Assembly (NCBI GenBank): GCA_040751755.1
Contig: JBFMHC010000026.1
Location: 38,470 to 102,469, forward strand
DNA length: 64,000 nt
Origin: PFJX01 sp040751755
GTDB taxonomy: Bacteria; Pseudomonadota; Gammaproteobacteria; Burkholderiales; Thiobacillaceae
Direction of reading: 5' to 3'
Numbering within the stretch: position 1 is the first letter of the stretch; each line of letters starts with the position of its first letter. Below are positions 1 through 9,204 of the stretch, piece after piece. The notes beneath the pieces are model-generated. The model was not told the DNA's origin. It saw nothing but the letters and a program-made list of their open reading frames with translations, and did not search any database. The position numbers were made by a program, and so were the translations under genes.

Positions 1-1019
1 CGCGCGTCGAGCACGAAGCGGTGCACGGCCTCCAGGCCCTCCAGGCCGGCCGCGTCGATGGCGCGGGCGCGCAGGAAATATTCGCCGTCCGGCAGGTCGT
101 CCGTCCACTGCGCGGTCTGGCCGGTGAACACGTCGTCGCGCAGCACCGTGCCGAAGGCCTCGTCGCCGGTCACGCGCGCGCGCCACGCCACCGCGCCGGG
201 CTGTTCCGGCTTGGTGAACTGCAGCGGCAGGCGCTGGATCGTCGCGGGGACGGCGCCGAGGTCCGGTGCCGCCAGCAGCGCGCGCGGCGTGACGGGCGGC
301 CTGCCGGCCTCGGCGAGCGTGCCGTAGCCTGCCGCCACGTCCACCGTCCTGCCCCGGGCGTTCACCGCCACCACGCCCTCGGTGACCTCGCTGGACATGC
401 GCCTGCCGTCCTCGGCGACGCCGACGCGGAAGGCGGTGCCGCGCAGGCCTGCCACCGCCACCGGCGTGCGCACCTGGAAGCCGCCGGCGGGGGCCTGCTG
501 CCGGGCGGCGGCGGTCTCGATGCGGCCGCTCTCCAGGTTCAGTTCGGTGGAGATCATGCCGGTCTTGCCGTAGGCGGCGAGGCGGCCGAAACCGAGCTTG
601 CTCGACGCCTGCTGGGTGAGCTGCGTGCCGTCGGCGAAACGGAAGCTGGCGCTGCTGCGCGGACCGGTGAGCACGGTCTCGCCGCCGTTCAGCCGGTCAC
701 CCTCCCTGAGCGGCCGGAAGCCGCCGTCCGCGCCCTTGTAGCGCACGTTGCCGCTCACCGCGGTGACGCTGACCGGGGCGGGCGTGACCTTGAGCAGGGC
801 GACGGGGATGCGCAGGCGGAAGTCGGCCGGCATGCGCCTGGGGATCTCGACCTTGTTCTCGGACTGCACCTTGGGCCAGTCGTTGGGGTTTTTCAGGTAC
901 TGCTGGCCGATGCCGATCAGGGTGTCGCCCGGCACCGTCACGTATTGCCAGTCGGCGGCGTGGGCGGGCAGGGCGAGGCACAGGAGGGGAGCGAGGCAGC
1001 GGCGAAGGCGGGCGGGCAT
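1..1019 (-). CDS. LysM and FecR domain envelope protein, 3' end outside the window
   Basis: The minus-strand frame is open from ATG at 1019 to the window edge, so only the N-terminal 339 or so residues are visible. A short signal peptide (RRCLAPLLCLALPAHA) is followed by a LysM-like segment (VPGDTLIGIGQQYLKNPNDW, about residues 30-75) that should bind peptidoglycan. A FecR-type beta domain follows (GNVRYKGADGG, then GGETVLTGPRSSASFRFADG and TPVAVAGLRGTAFRV). LysM plus FecR proteins are common in betaproteobacteria as periplasmic or surface scaffolds; their function is mostly unknown. After the FecR domain there is a beta-sandwich-like repeat (QWTDDLPDGEYFLRARAID). It is divergent from purT with a 66 bp gap. 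The family call is firm, the role is not. Confidence 0.8.
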   Translation of the reverse strand, partial: MPARLRRCLAPLLCLALPAHAADWQYVTVPGDTLIGIGQQYLKNPNDWPKVQSENKVEIPRRMPADFRLRIPVALLKVTPAPVSVTAVSGNVRYKGADGGFRPLREGDRLNGGETVLTGPRSSASFRFADGTQLTQQASSKLGFGRLAAYGKTGMISTELNLESGRIETAAARQQAPAGGFQVRTPVAVAGLRGTAFRVGVAEDGRRMSSEVTEGVVAVNARGRTVDVAAGYGTLAEAGRPPVTPRALLAAPDLGAVPATIQRLPLQFTKPEQPGAVAWRARVTGDEAFGTVLRDDVFTGQTAQWTDDLPDGEYFLRARAIDAAGLEGLEAVHRFVLDA

Positions 1020-1085
1020 GGCGGGCTCTCTTACGGTAATCTTGGGCAAAACAACCATATCGATGTTCGAGAGGATTGATCGCGT

Positions 1086-2291
1086 ATGCATATCGGAACC
1101 CCTCTGTCCGCCTCCGCCACCCGCGTCATGCTGCTCGGCGCGGGGGAACTGGGCAAGGAAGTCATTATCGCCCTGCAGCGTCTTGGGGTGGAAGTCATCG
1201 CCGTGGACCGCTACGACAACGCGCCCGGTCAGCAGGTGGCGCACCACGCGCAGACCATCGACATGAGCGACGGCAACGTCCTCGCCCGCCTCGTCGATTC
1301 GGTGAAGCCGGCCCTGGTGGTGCCGGAGATCGAGGCGATCGCCACCGAGACCCTGCTGGAGCTGGAGAAGGCCGGCGTCTGCACGGTCATCCCCACGGCG
1401 CGCGCCGCCAACCTGACCATGAACCGTGAGGGCATCCGCCGCCTCGCCGCCGAGGAGCTCAAGCTTCCCACCTCGCGCTACGCCTTCGCCGACTCGCTCA
1501 AGGCCCTGCGCGCCGCCGTCGAGGGCAAGGACGGGATCGGCTTCCCCTGCGTGGTGAAGCCGGTGATGTCCTCCTCCGGCAAGGGCCAGAGCAAGGTCGA
1601 CGGCGCCGAGGACCTGGCCGGCGCCTGGCACTACGCGGCGAGCGGCGGTCGCGTCGACAAGGGACGCGTGATCGTCGAGGGCTTCATCGACTTCGACTAC
1701 GAGATCACCCTCCTCACGGTGCGCGCCAAGGGACCGGACGGAGAGACCGAGACCCACTTCTGCGAGCCCATCGGCCACCTGCAGGTGAAGGGCGACTACG
1801 TCGAGAGCTGGCAGCCGCAGCCCATGTCCGCCAAGGCCCTCAAGGAGGCGCGCCGCATCGCCAAGGCGGTGACCGACAACCTCGGCGGTCTCGGCCTGTT
1901 CGGCGTGGAGTGTTTCGTCAAGGGCGACCGGGTGTGGTTCTCCGAGGTGAGCCCGCGCCCGCACGACACCGGCATGGTCACCATGGCGACGCAACGCCAG
2001 AACGAGTTCGAACTGCACGCGCGCGCCATCCTCGGCCTGCCGGTGGACACCGCCCTGCGCAACCCGGGCGCCTCGGCGGTGATCTACGGCGGCGTGGAGG
2101 CGCGCGGCGTGTGCTTCGAGGGCGTGGACGAGGCCCTGCGCGTGCCGGGCACCGAGGTCCGCCTGTTCGGCAAGCCCGAGTCCTTCTTCCGCCGCCGCAT
2201 GGGCGTGGCCCTGGCGGAGGGCAAGGACGTGGAGGAGGCACGCGCCCGGGCAAAGGAGGCCGCGGGCAAGGTGAAACCGGTAAAGGGGTGA
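1086..2291 (+). CDS. purT: formate-dependent phosphoribosylglycinamide formyltransferase 2
   Basis: PurT is a cytoplasmic ATP-grasp enzyme that makes formyl-GAR from GAR, formate and ATP, a folate-independent third step of purine synthesis. The 401 residues match the family length. The N-terminal nucleotide fold starts MLLGAGELGKEV and continues VIAVDRYDNAPGQQVAH. The ATP-grasp core includes VVKPVMSSSGKGQSKV and the metal-binding GVECFVKGDRVWFSEVSPRPHDTGMV, written here in parts: GLFGVECF, then SEVSPRPHDTG. The start follows a GAGAGGA ribosome site about 10 bp upstream. Translation from an earlier in-frame start is not needed. The gene is single, divergent from the LysM/FecR gene. Confidence 0.96.
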   Translation: MHIGTPLSASATRVMLLGAGELGKEVIIALQRLGVEVIAVDRYDNAPGQQVAHHAQTIDMSDGNVLARLVDSVKPALVVPEIEAIATETLLELEKAGVCTVIPTARAANLTMNREGIRRLAAEELKLPTSRYAFADSLKALRAAVEGKDGIGFPCVVKPVMSSSGKGQSKVDGAEDLAGAWHYAASGGRVDKGRVIVEGFIDFDYEITLLTVRAKGPDGETETHFCEPIGHLQVKGDYVESWQPQPMSAKALKEARRIAKAVTDNLGGLGLFGVECFVKGDRVWFSEVSPRPHDTGMVTMATQRQNEFELHARAILGLPVDTALRNPGASAVIYGGVEARGVCFEGVDEALRVPGTEVRLFGKPESFFRRRMGVALAEGKDVEEARARAKEAAGKVKPVKG

Positions 2292-2454
2292 GTGGTGGTT
2301 TGGTTCAGGGCGGCAATGAACCTGATGCCGACCATCAATATCCCTTGAGGGTACAGCCGCTGTCAGCCCGGGCCGTCATACGTGACTGACCGCTGTCGGT
2401 TAAGTTCTACTGCATGGATGCGATCGTTAGCATCCAGCCGGGAAGGGTAGGTTG

Positions 2455-2952
2455 ATGCCGAACATACCGGTCGTCTTGTCGCTTCCGCCACCGGTCATCG
2501 ACCTTTGGTGCGCGCAGCAAGCTCTAGCGAAGCACTATGCCAATACTGGTTTGAATTTCACGCTGGACGGGCGGCTGGTTGGAGACATCGCCGAGGCCTT
2601 GGCGCTTGAGCACTTTGCGCTTAGCTTGCCAGCTAAACGCACTAAGGGTGTAGATGCACTGACTGCTTCTGGCGACACCGTCCAAATCAAGGCATCTGGA
2701 TTGGAGAATTCCGGCCCGGCATTCACTCCCGGTAGTGGCATCGCTCGCTATTTGCTGTTCTTCAGGATTGATTTCTCGTCGGGCACCGCGACGGTGCTCT
2801 ACAACGGATTGGAGGAGCCAGTTCGAGCACGGCTACTCCCAAGAGAGTGGACTGGCACGAAGGTTGTGAATCTGTCAGCGTTGCGCGCCCTTCAGCATGA
2901 GCTCGGAGATGCGAACGCTCTACCACTCAAGATGCGGACGAGCGCCAAGTAG
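2455..2952 (+). CDS. orphan protein resembling DUF6998, possible PD-(D/E)xK fold
   Basis: This 165-residue protein is clearly less GC-rich than its neighbours. The pattern GDIAEALALEHF, then KGVDALTASGDTVQIKAS, has the spacing of a degenerate PD-(D/E)xK core: an E in the first helix, D in VDAL, and QIK in place of (E/Q)xK. From memory this looks like the DUF6998 family, which is often found alone or near restriction and defence genes. TTG at 2452 precedes ATG at 2455; AAGGGTAGG just upstream could serve as ribosome site for the ATG. No partner gene is beside it: purT ends 163 bp upstream and hypE (opposite strand) ends 144 bp downstream. Nuclease activity is only inferred. Confidence 0.6.
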   Translation: MPNIPVVLSLPPPVIDLWCAQQALAKHYANTGLNFTLDGRLVGDIAEALALEHFALSLPAKRTKGVDALTASGDTVQIKASGLENSGPAFTPGSGIARYLLFFRIDFSSGTATVLYNGLEEPVRARLLPREWTGTKVVNLSALRALQHELGDANALPLKMRTSAK

Positions 2953-3096
2953 GCCGTAGTTGGCCACCGCCGTGCTTTGCTAAAGACCTGTTTGCGGCGT
3001 CGAGATCGACCTACCGAAGGTCTGCTCGGAGTCAGCGCCTGCCTGATTGATAGTGTTGGCTGAGTGACGGTATTGAGGCGATAACCGCCAGTAATC

Positions 3097-4161
3097 TCAG
3101 CAGATCCTCGGCAGCTGCTCCCCCGCCAGCCAGTCCACCATGCGGCGCCCGCCGAGGCGGGTGGTCATCTGCACGAAGCGGTTGGGGTCGTCGGTCACGC
3201 GGCCGATGCGGGTGGCGTCCCGGCCCTGCGGGTGGGCGCGCATGGCGCCGAGCAGGGCGTCCGCGTCCTCGGCGGCGCAGACGGCGATCAGCTTGCCCTC
3301 GTTGGCGATGTTGAGCGGGTCCAGGCCCAGCAGTTCGCACGCCGCCTCCACCTCCGGGCGCACCGGGATGGCGGCCTCGTCGAGGTGGATGCCGACGCCG
3401 GACTGGTGCGCGATCTCGTTGAGCGTGGCGGCGAGGCCGCCGCGCGTCGGGTCGCGCATCAGCCGCAGGCGCGCGCCGCTCGCCAGCATCGCCGCGGTGA
3501 GGCCGTTGAGCGCGGCCGTGTCGGACTGGATGGGGGCGTCGAAGGAGAGGTTCTCGCGCCGGCCCATGATCGCCACGCCGTGGTCGCCGATGTGGCCGGA
3601 CACCAGGACGGCGTCGCCGGGCCGCGCCTGGTCGCCGCCCAGGCACACGCCCTCGGGCAGGAAGCCGACGCCGGTGGTGGTGATGAACACGCCGTCGCCC
3701 TTGCCCTGTTCCACCACCTTGGTGTCGCCCGCCACCAGCTTCACGCCTGCATCCGCGGCCGCCCGGGCCATGGAGGTGACGATGCGCGCCAGGTCGGCGA
3801 GGGGGAAGCCTTCTTCGAGGATGAAACCGGCGGTGAGGTAGAGCGGCGTGGCGCCCATCACCGCCACGTCGTTGACCGTGCCGTGCACCGACAGGCAGCC
3901 GATGTCGCCGCCCGGGAAGAACAGTGGCGAGACCACGTGGCTGTCGGTGGAGACCACCAGGCGGCCGGGGCCATGGCTTGTGCCAATCGGCAGCACGGTG
4001 CCGTCGTTGCCCTGCGCCAGGTATTCGTTGCCCAGGTGGTTGGCGAACAGCTCGGTGATGAGCTGCACCATGGCGCGGCCGCCGCCGCCGTGCGAGAGGT
4101 CGACGCGGCCGTGCTTGAGGTCCAGCGGGCGGGCGTAGCCCTTCTTCACCGTGCCGCTCAT
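3097..4161 (-). CDS. hypE: hydrogenase maturation protein HypE, carbamoyl dehydratase
   Basis: HypE (354 residues) takes the carbamoyl group from HypF on its C-terminal cysteine and dehydrates it with ATP to a thiocyanate, the CN source for the [NiFe] active site. The sequence ends LPRIC, the diagnostic PRIC-type C-terminus. The AIR-synthase-like fold is visible in the ATP-binding stretch VSTDSHVVSPLFFPGGDIG, in VAGDTKVVEQGKGDG, and in MRDPTRGGLAATLNEIA. It is the last gene of the hupK-hypABFCDE operon and its start overlaps the end of hypD by 4 bp, implying translational coupling. Downstream lies only a short non-coding gap before the convergent orphan gene. Confidence 0.96.
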   Translation of the reverse strand: MSGTVKKGYARPLDLKHGRVDLSHGGGGRAMVQLITELFANHLGNEYLAQGNDGTVLPIGTSHGPGRLVVSTDSHVVSPLFFPGGDIGCLSVHGTVNDVAVMGATPLYLTAGFILEEGFPLADLARIVTSMARAAADAGVKLVAGDTKVVEQGKGDGVFITTTGVGFLPEGVCLGGDQARPGDAVLVSGHIGDHGVAIMGRRENLSFDAPIQSDTAALNGLTAAMLASGARLRLMRDPTRGGLAATLNEIAHQSGVGIHLDEAAIPVRPEVEAACELLGLDPLNIANEGKLIAVCAAEDADALLGAMRAHPQGRDATRIGRVTDDPNRFVQMTTRLGGRRMVDWLAGEQLPRIC

Positions 4162-5291
4162 GCCGCCACCTCATCGCGATAGCGCCCATAGGTGTAGTGC
4201 GCCGCGCACGCCCCCTCTGACGAGACCATGCAGGACCCTACCGGGTTTTCCGGCGTGCACACGGTACCGAAGATCTTGCAGTCCACCGGACGCTTCTCGC
4301 CGCGCAGGATGGCGCCGCACTCGCAGGCCTTGTTGTCGGCCACGGCCTGGTAGGGCATGTCGAAGCGCCTTTCCGCGTCGAATTCGCCGTAGGCATCGCG
4401 GATGCGCAGCGCGGAGAAGGGCACCTGGCCGAGGCCGCGCCACTCGAAGGATTCGCGCAGCTCCAGCACCTCGTTCACCAGCCCCTGCGCCTTGAGGTTG
4501 CCCTCGCGGGTGACGGCGCGGGTGAACTCGTTCTCCACCTCGGCGCGACCCTGGTTGACCTGGCGGATCAGCATGAGGATGGCCTGCATCACGTCCAGGG
4601 GCTCGAAGCCGGCGATGACCACGGGCTTGCCGTAGTCGGCGGCGACGAACTCGTAGGGCCGGCTGCCGATCACGGTGGAGACGTGGGCCGGGCCGACGAA
4701 GCCCGCCAGGTCCTCGGCCGGCGTGCCGGGGATGGGAGGGGCATCGAGCAGGTGGCGCATGGCCGGCGGTGTGAGGACGTGGCAGCACAGCGCCGAGAAG
4801 TTCTTCAGGCCCTCCGCCCGTGCCTGCAGGATGGCGACGGCGGTGGGGGGCGTGGTGGTCTCGAAGCCGATGGCGAAGAACATCACCTCGCGGCCGGGGT
4901 TGTCGCGTGCCACCTTGAGGGCGTCGGCCACCGAATAGACCATGCGGATGTCGCCGCCGCGCGCCTTCGCGCGCATCAGCGAGAGGTTGTCGGAGGCGGG
5001 CACGCGCAGGGTGTCCGCGTAGGTGCAGACGATCACGTTGCGCTGCGTGGCGAGGCGGATCACCTGGTCGATGCGGCCGATGGGCAGTACGCACACCGGG
5101 CAGCCGGGGCCGTGCACCATGCGCACGTTGGCCGGCAGCAGGTCCGGCACGCCGTAGCGCGAGATGGCGTGCGTGTGGCCGCCGCAGAACTCCATGAAGG
5201 CGTAGCGGCGCGCGGGGTCGGCCTCGGCGGCAATATGGGCGGCGATGTTCTTGGCGATTTCGCCGTCCCTGAATTCGTCCACGTACTTCAT
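4158..5291 (-). CDS. hypD: hydrogenase maturation protein HypD
   Basis: HypD (377 residues) forms the complex with HypC and HypE on which the Fe(CN)2CO unit of [NiFe] hydrogenase is assembled. The family motifs are present: FCGGHTHAI near residue 36, HGPGCPVCVLP near residue 65, and a C-terminal [4Fe-4S] region with CECGAILRGEKRPVDC followed by the cysteines of FGTVC, GSCMVS and GACAAHY. It overlaps hypC by 4 bp and hypE by 4 bp. Length and motifs indicate a full-length, functional protein. Confidence 0.97.
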   Translation of the reverse strand: MKYVDEFRDGEIAKNIAAHIAAEADPARRYAFMEFCGGHTHAISRYGVPDLLPANVRMVHGPGCPVCVLPIGRIDQVIRLATQRNVIVCTYADTLRVPASDNLSLMRAKARGGDIRMVYSVADALKVARDNPGREVMFFAIGFETTTPPTAVAILQARAEGLKNFSALCCHVLTPPAMRHLLDAPPIPGTPAEDLAGFVGPAHVSTVIGSRPYEFVAADYGKPVVIAGFEPLDVMQAILMLIRQVNQGRAEVENEFTRAVTREGNLKAQGLVNEVLELRESFEWRGLGQVPFSALRIRDAYGEFDAERRFDMPYQAVADNKACECGAILRGEKRPVDCKIFGTVCTPENPVGSCMVSSEGACAAHYTYGRYRDEVAA

Positions 5292-5518
5292 GCGGCCTCC
5301 GGGTTCAGGCCCGCCTCGGCCATGAGGGCGAGGGTCTTGTGCGCCTCCTCCGGGTCCAGGCGGGTGAGGGCGTAGCCGACGTGGACGATGACGTAATCGC
5401 CCACCCGCACGTCCTCGACCAGGGCCAGGGAGACATCCTTCTTCACGCCGCCCAGGTCGACGACGGCCTGGTCGTTATCGGCGATTTCCACCACGCGGGC
5501 GGGGATGGCGAGACACAT
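5288..5518 (-). CDS. hypC: hydrogenase maturation chaperone HypC
   Basis: HypC/HybG-family chaperone of 76 residues. It starts MCLAIPARVVEI; Cys2, exposed after removal of Met1, is the residue that binds the iron centre and the hydrogenase large-subunit precursor. The rest (VDLGGVKKDVSLALVEDVRVGDYVIVHVGYAL) is the usual small OB-like barrel. HypC shuttles the Fe(CN)2CO group between HypD and the apo large subunit. It lies 5 bp after hypF and overlaps hypD. Confidence 0.97.
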   Translation of the reverse strand: MCLAIPARVVEIADNDQAVVDLGGVKKDVSLALVEDVRVGDYVIVHVGYALTRLDPEEAHKTLALMAEAGLNPEAA

Positions 5519-5523
5519 GGTTT

Positions 5524-7896
5524 CTATCCTCCGGAAAGATGTCGCATTGCAACCCAGGCCTGGCCCAGGCTCAAGCCCCCGTCGTTGGGCGGCACCTGCC
5601 GGGCATCGAGGACGCGCAGGCCGTGCTGGGCGAGGAGGTCGCGCAGCTGGGCGGACAGGATGTGGTTGAGGAGGCAGCCGCCCCCCAGGGCCACGGTGTC
5701 CAGGGCCTGCGCCTCGGCCGCGCGGACCGCCCAGTCCGCCAGGGCCCGTGCCAGGGTGGCATGGAAGACGGCCGCGCCCCGCGCGGCATCGGTTTCATCG
5801 GCGAGGTGGGCGAGCAAGGGCAGCAGGTCGAGATGGCCGTGCCCCGCCAGCGCGTGGCCTCCCCGCAGCGGAGCAACCGGCCCCGCCTGTTCCGCCAGCC
5901 CTTCCAGCAGCATCGCCGCCTGGCCCTCGTAGGCCATGACCTCGCGCACGCCCAGCAGCCCGGCCGCGGCGTCGAACCAGCGTCCCAGGCTGGTGGTGGG
6001 CGGGCAGTGCAGCTCGCGTTCCAGCATCTCATGCAGCTGTCCGGCCATGGGCCGGTTTGGGAAGCGCCTGGCGATCTCGCCGCCGCGGCCGAGCCGGAAC
6101 AGGGCCGCCGCGGCCATGCGCCAGGGCTCCCTGGCCGCCTTGTCGGCACCCGGCAGAGGCAGGGGCGAGAGGTGGCCGAGGCGGGTGAAATCGCCCCCTT
6201 CGACACGCAGCAGCTCGCCGCCCCAGGCCTGTCCATCCGCGCCCAGGCCCACGCCGTCCAGGGCCAGGCCCAGCAGCGGGCCATCGACACCGTGCTCGGC
6301 GGCAATGGCGGCGATGTGAGCGTGGTGGTGCTGCACGGCGATCGCCGTCACGCCCCATTCCTGCGCCAGTGCCAGGGCATGGCGGCTGCCGAAGAAGTCC
6401 GGGTGCAGGTCGTGCGCCACCGCCTCGGGGCGCACCCGCAGGATGTCGAGCAGATGCGCCGCGACCTCCTGGAGCATGGCGCAGGTGGCGGGGTTGTCGA
6501 GGCCGCCGATGTGCTGGGAGACGAAGGCCTCATCGCCGCGCGTGACGCAGACCGTGTTCTTGAGATGGCCGCCCAGCGCCAGCACGGCGGGGCCGGCGCG
6601 GGACAGGCGCACGGCACGAGGGGTGTAGCCGCGCGCGCGGCGGATGAACTGGATATTCCCTCTCCCCAATCCCTCCCCCTCCAGGGCAGTGGGGCTGCAA
6701 CGCACCACGCTGTCGTCGGTGCGCACGACGATGGCGCGGTCGTGCATCAGGATTGCATCGGCGATGCCGCCGAGGCGTTCCACCGCCTCGGCGTTGCCGA
6801 CCACCAGGGGCTCGCCGCCCGGGTTGGCACTGGTCATCACCAGCGCCAGGCCCTGGGGCGCGTCCATCCAGGCCGTGCCGGCCGGCCGGCCGGCGGCCTC
6901 GTGGAACAGCAGCCAGTGCATGGGCGTGTAGGGCAGCATGGCGCCCAGCCAGGCCAGGCCGGGGGCGATGCCGGGCAGGGACGCGTCCGTGCCCGGCCGC
7001 TTGCGCAGCAACACGATGGGCCGCTCGGGCGAGGCCAGCAGGGCCCGTTCCGCCGCGTGCATCTCCACCCAGCCGGCGAGCGAGGCGGGGTTCGCGACCA
7101 TGATGGCGAAGGGCTTCTCCTCGCGGTTCTTGCGCGCGCGCAGCCGTTGCACGGCCTCGGCATCGCGCGCGTCGCAGGCGAGGTGGAAGCCGCCCAGGCC
7201 CTTGATGGCGAGGATCTGGCCGGCCTTCAGGCGGGCGAGGGTCGCGGCGATCGGATCGTCGCAGGCGATGGGGCCGCCCTGTGCATCGACGAGCGTCAGG
7301 CGTGGCCCGCACACCGGGCAGGCCGTCGGTTCGGCATGGAAGCGCCGGTCGGCGGGGGCGCGGTATTCCGTCGCGCAGTCCGGACACAGGGGAAATGCCG
7401 CCATGCTGGTCTGCGCGCGGTCGTAGGGCAGGCCGCGGGTGAGGGTGTAGCGCGGGCCGCAGTGCGTGCAGTTGATGAAGGCATAGCGCCAGCGCCGGTC
7501 GGCGGGGTCGAACATCTCCGCCAGGCAGTCGGGGCACACGGCGGTGTCGTGGCCGATCATGGTGGCGGCCGCGCCGGCGCCGCTCTCGACGATGGCGAAG
7601 CCGGCGTGCGTCTCGGTGGCGAGGGTATCCTCCCAACGCAGGTCGCGCACCTGCGCCAGGGGAGGGACCTCCGCCGGCAGGCGGCGGGTGAAGGCCTCGA
7701 TGTCCGGCTGCGCGCCCTGCACCAGGACCTCCACCCCGGCGGCGTCGTTGCGCACCCAGCCGGTAAGGCCCAGTTCGCTTGCGAGCCGCCAGACATAGGG
7801 GCGGAAGCCCACGCCCTGGACGATGCCGGTGACGCGCAGGCGGCGTTGTACGAGGGGGGAGAGGGGGGGCGCGCCGGTTTCTCGGGGGAGATTCAT
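5524..7896 (-). CDS. hypF: carbamoyltransferase HypF
   Basis: HypF (790 residues) converts carbamoyl phosphate and ATP to carbamoyl-adenylate and loads HypE, starting cyanide ligand synthesis. The domains are in order: acylphosphatase-like (VQGVGFRPYVWRLASELG, about residues 20-105); two Cys4 zinc fingers (CPDCLAEMFD with CTHCGPRYT, and CPDCATEYR with CPVCGPRLT, about 120-200); a YrdC-like domain (IKGLGGFHLACDA); and a Kae1-like domain with HHHAHIAAIAAEH and ALGGGCLLN. The frame is open 16 codons further upstream, but ATG at 7896 places the acylphosphatase domain at the usual distance and leaves 10 bp to hypB. Confidence 0.96.
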   Translation of the reverse strand: MNLPRETGAPPLSPLVQRRLRVTGIVQGVGFRPYVWRLASELGLTGWVRNDAAGVEVLVQGAQPDIEAFTRRLPAEVPPLAQVRDLRWEDTLATETHAGFAIVESGAGAAATMIGHDTAVCPDCLAEMFDPADRRWRYAFINCTHCGPRYTLTRGLPYDRAQTSMAAFPLCPDCATEYRAPADRRFHAEPTACPVCGPRLTLVDAQGGPIACDDPIAATLARLKAGQILAIKGLGGFHLACDARDAEAVQRLRARKNREEKPFAIMVANPASLAGWVEMHAAERALLASPERPIVLLRKRPGTDASLPGIAPGLAWLGAMLPYTPMHWLLFHEAAGRPAGTAWMDAPQGLALVMTSANPGGEPLVVGNAEAVERLGGIADAILMHDRAIVVRTDDSVVRCSPTALEGEGLGRGNIQFIRRARGYTPRAVRLSRAGPAVLALGGHLKNTVCVTRGDEAFVSQHIGGLDNPATCAMLQEVAAHLLDILRVRPEAVAHDLHPDFFGSRHALALAQEWGVTAIAVQHHHAHIAAIAAEHGVDGPLLGLALDGVGLGADGQAWGGELLRVEGGDFTRLGHLSPLPLPGADKAAREPWRMAAAALFRLGRGGEIARRFPNRPMAGQLHEMLERELHCPPTTSLGRWFDAAAGLLGVREVMAYEGQAAMLLEGLAEQAGPVAPLRGGHALAGHGHLDLLPLLAHLADETDAARGAAVFHATLARALADWAVRAAEAQALDTVALGGGCLLNHILSAQLRDLLAQHGLRVLDARQVPPNDGGLSLGQAWVAMRHLSGG

Positions 7897-7906
7897 CGCG
7901 ACGGCG

Positions 7907-8845
7907 TCAGCCTTGCGCGGCCAACTGCGCTTCCAGCTCGGCAATCCGCCGCTTCAGCAGCTCCACGTTTTGCAGCCGTGCCGTGCGGGCCTCGTCCAGA
8001 CCGGCCAGCAACCACGCGAGCCATGCCTCCATGCCCGCGCCGCTGGTGGCGGAGACCTGCATGACCTGCAGTTTCGGGTTCACGCGGCGGGCGTAGTCCA
8101 CGCACTTGGCCACGTCGAAGTTCAGGTAGGGCAGCAGGTCCACCTTGTTGAGGAGCATCAAATCGGCGGCATGGAACATGTCCGGGTATTTGAGCGGTTT
8201 GTCCTCGCCCTCGGTGACCGAGAGGATCACCACCTTGTGCGCCTCGCCGAGGTCGAAGGCGGCGGGGCAGACCAGGTTGCCGACGTTTTCGATCATGAGC
8301 AGGCTGTCGTCGGGCAGTTCCAGGTGTTGCAGGGCGTGGCCGACCATGTGGGCATCGAGGTGGCAGCCCTTGCCGGTGTTGACCTGGATCGCCGGTGCGC
8401 CGGTCGCCCTGATCCGGTCGGCGTCATTGCTGGTTTGCTGGTCGCCTTCCACCACGGCGACACGGGCCTTGCCGGCCAGCATTTCGATGCTCTTCACCAG
8501 CAGGCTGGTCTTGCCGGAGCCGGGGCTGGAGACGAGGTTGACGGCGAAGATGCCGTGTTCGGCGAAGTGCTTGCGGTTGCCGGCGGCGTAGGCGTCGTTC
8601 TTGCCCAGGATGTCCTGCTCGATGCGCACCATGCGTTCCTGCGAGAGGCCGGGCGCATGGGCATGCGCGGGGCCAAGGCCGTAGTGCAGGTCGCCGCGCT
8701 GTTCGCGGTAGGCGCCTGCCGGCGCGTGCGCATGATCGTGGCCGTGATCGTGGTGGTGGTGCGAATGGCCGTGGGGGTGTTCGTGAGTGTGTTCGTGGCC
8801 CTCGATCCGGGTTTCGCCTTCGCCGCAGCCGCATACCGTGCACAT
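7907..8845 (-). CDS. hypB: hydrogenase nickel incorporation GTPase HypB
   Basis: HypB (312 residues) is the GTPase that, with HypA, delivers nickel to the hydrogenase large subunit. The chosen ATG at 8845 gives the N-terminal high-affinity metal motif MCTVCGCGEG. A histidine-rich store follows (HEHTHEHPHGHSHHHHDHGH, about residues 17-40). The G domain has P-loop SSPGSGKTSLL, then VVEGDQQTSNDADRI and LLNKVDLLPYL. The open frame runs 29 codons further upstream into the hypA end, but that extension lacks family similarity. The long His tract suggests that this HypB stores nickel as well as inserting it. Confidence 0.96.
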   Translation of the reverse strand: MCTVCGCGEGETRIEGHEHTHEHPHGHSHHHHDHGHDHAHAPAGAYREQRGDLHYGLGPAHAHAPGLSQERMVRIEQDILGKNDAYAAGNRKHFAEHGIFAVNLVSSPGSGKTSLLVKSIEMLAGKARVAVVEGDQQTSNDADRIRATGAPAIQVNTGKGCHLDAHMVGHALQHLELPDDSLLMIENVGNLVCPAAFDLGEAHKVVILSVTEGEDKPLKYPDMFHAADLMLLNKVDLLPYLNFDVAKCVDYARRVNPKLQVMQVSATSGAGMEAWLAWLLAGLDEARTARLQNVELLKRRIAELEAQLAAQG

Positions 8846-8862
8846 GTCCGCTTCTCCGAAAA

Positions 8863-9204
8863 CTAGTTCGCCATCAGGTCCTTGACCCGCATCTCCGTGC
8901 CGCCGGTGGCCTGCACCTGATAACTGCCACACCTGGGGCAGGCGTCGTACAGGGCCTCGATCGGCACCGTCTCGCCGCAGCCCAGGCAGTAGCCGCGGCC
9001 GGGGATGCGTTCCATCTCCACGCGCGCGCCCTCGGCCACGCTGCCCTTGAGCACCACGTCCAGGCAGAAGTTCAGGGCCTCCACCTCCACGCCGGAGAGG
9101 GCGCCGATCTCCAGGCGCACCTCCGTCACCCGCGTGAAGCCGTGTTTGCCGGCGGCATCCTCGACGATCTGGAGGATGCCCTCGGCGAGCGACATCTCAT
9201 GCAT
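8863..9204 (-). CDS. hypA: hydrogenase nickel metallochaperone HypA
   Basis: HypA (113 residues) binds nickel through its N-terminal MHE and is structured by a zinc site. The start at 9204 gives MHEMSLAEGILQIV, with His2 and Glu3 in place. The zinc ligands are the two CxxC pairs CLGC (Cys73/Cys76) and CPRC (Cys89/Cys92). It works with HypB to insert nickel into the large subunit. The first 8 bp overlap the 3' end of hupK. An upstream open frame is only a shadow of hupK. Confidence 0.96.
   Translation of the reverse strand: MHEMSLAEGILQIVEDAAGKHGFTRVTEVRLEIGALSGVEVEALNFCLDVVLKGSVAEGARVEMERIPGRGYCLGCGETVPIEALYDACPRCGSYQVQATGGTEMRVKDLMAN

Noticed and set aside
5539..8064. Long plus-strand open frame (841 codons) opposite hypF
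   Set aside because: It is antisense to a clear hypF, has no domain pattern and shows the His/Gly/Arg-rich look of GC-rich shadow frames.
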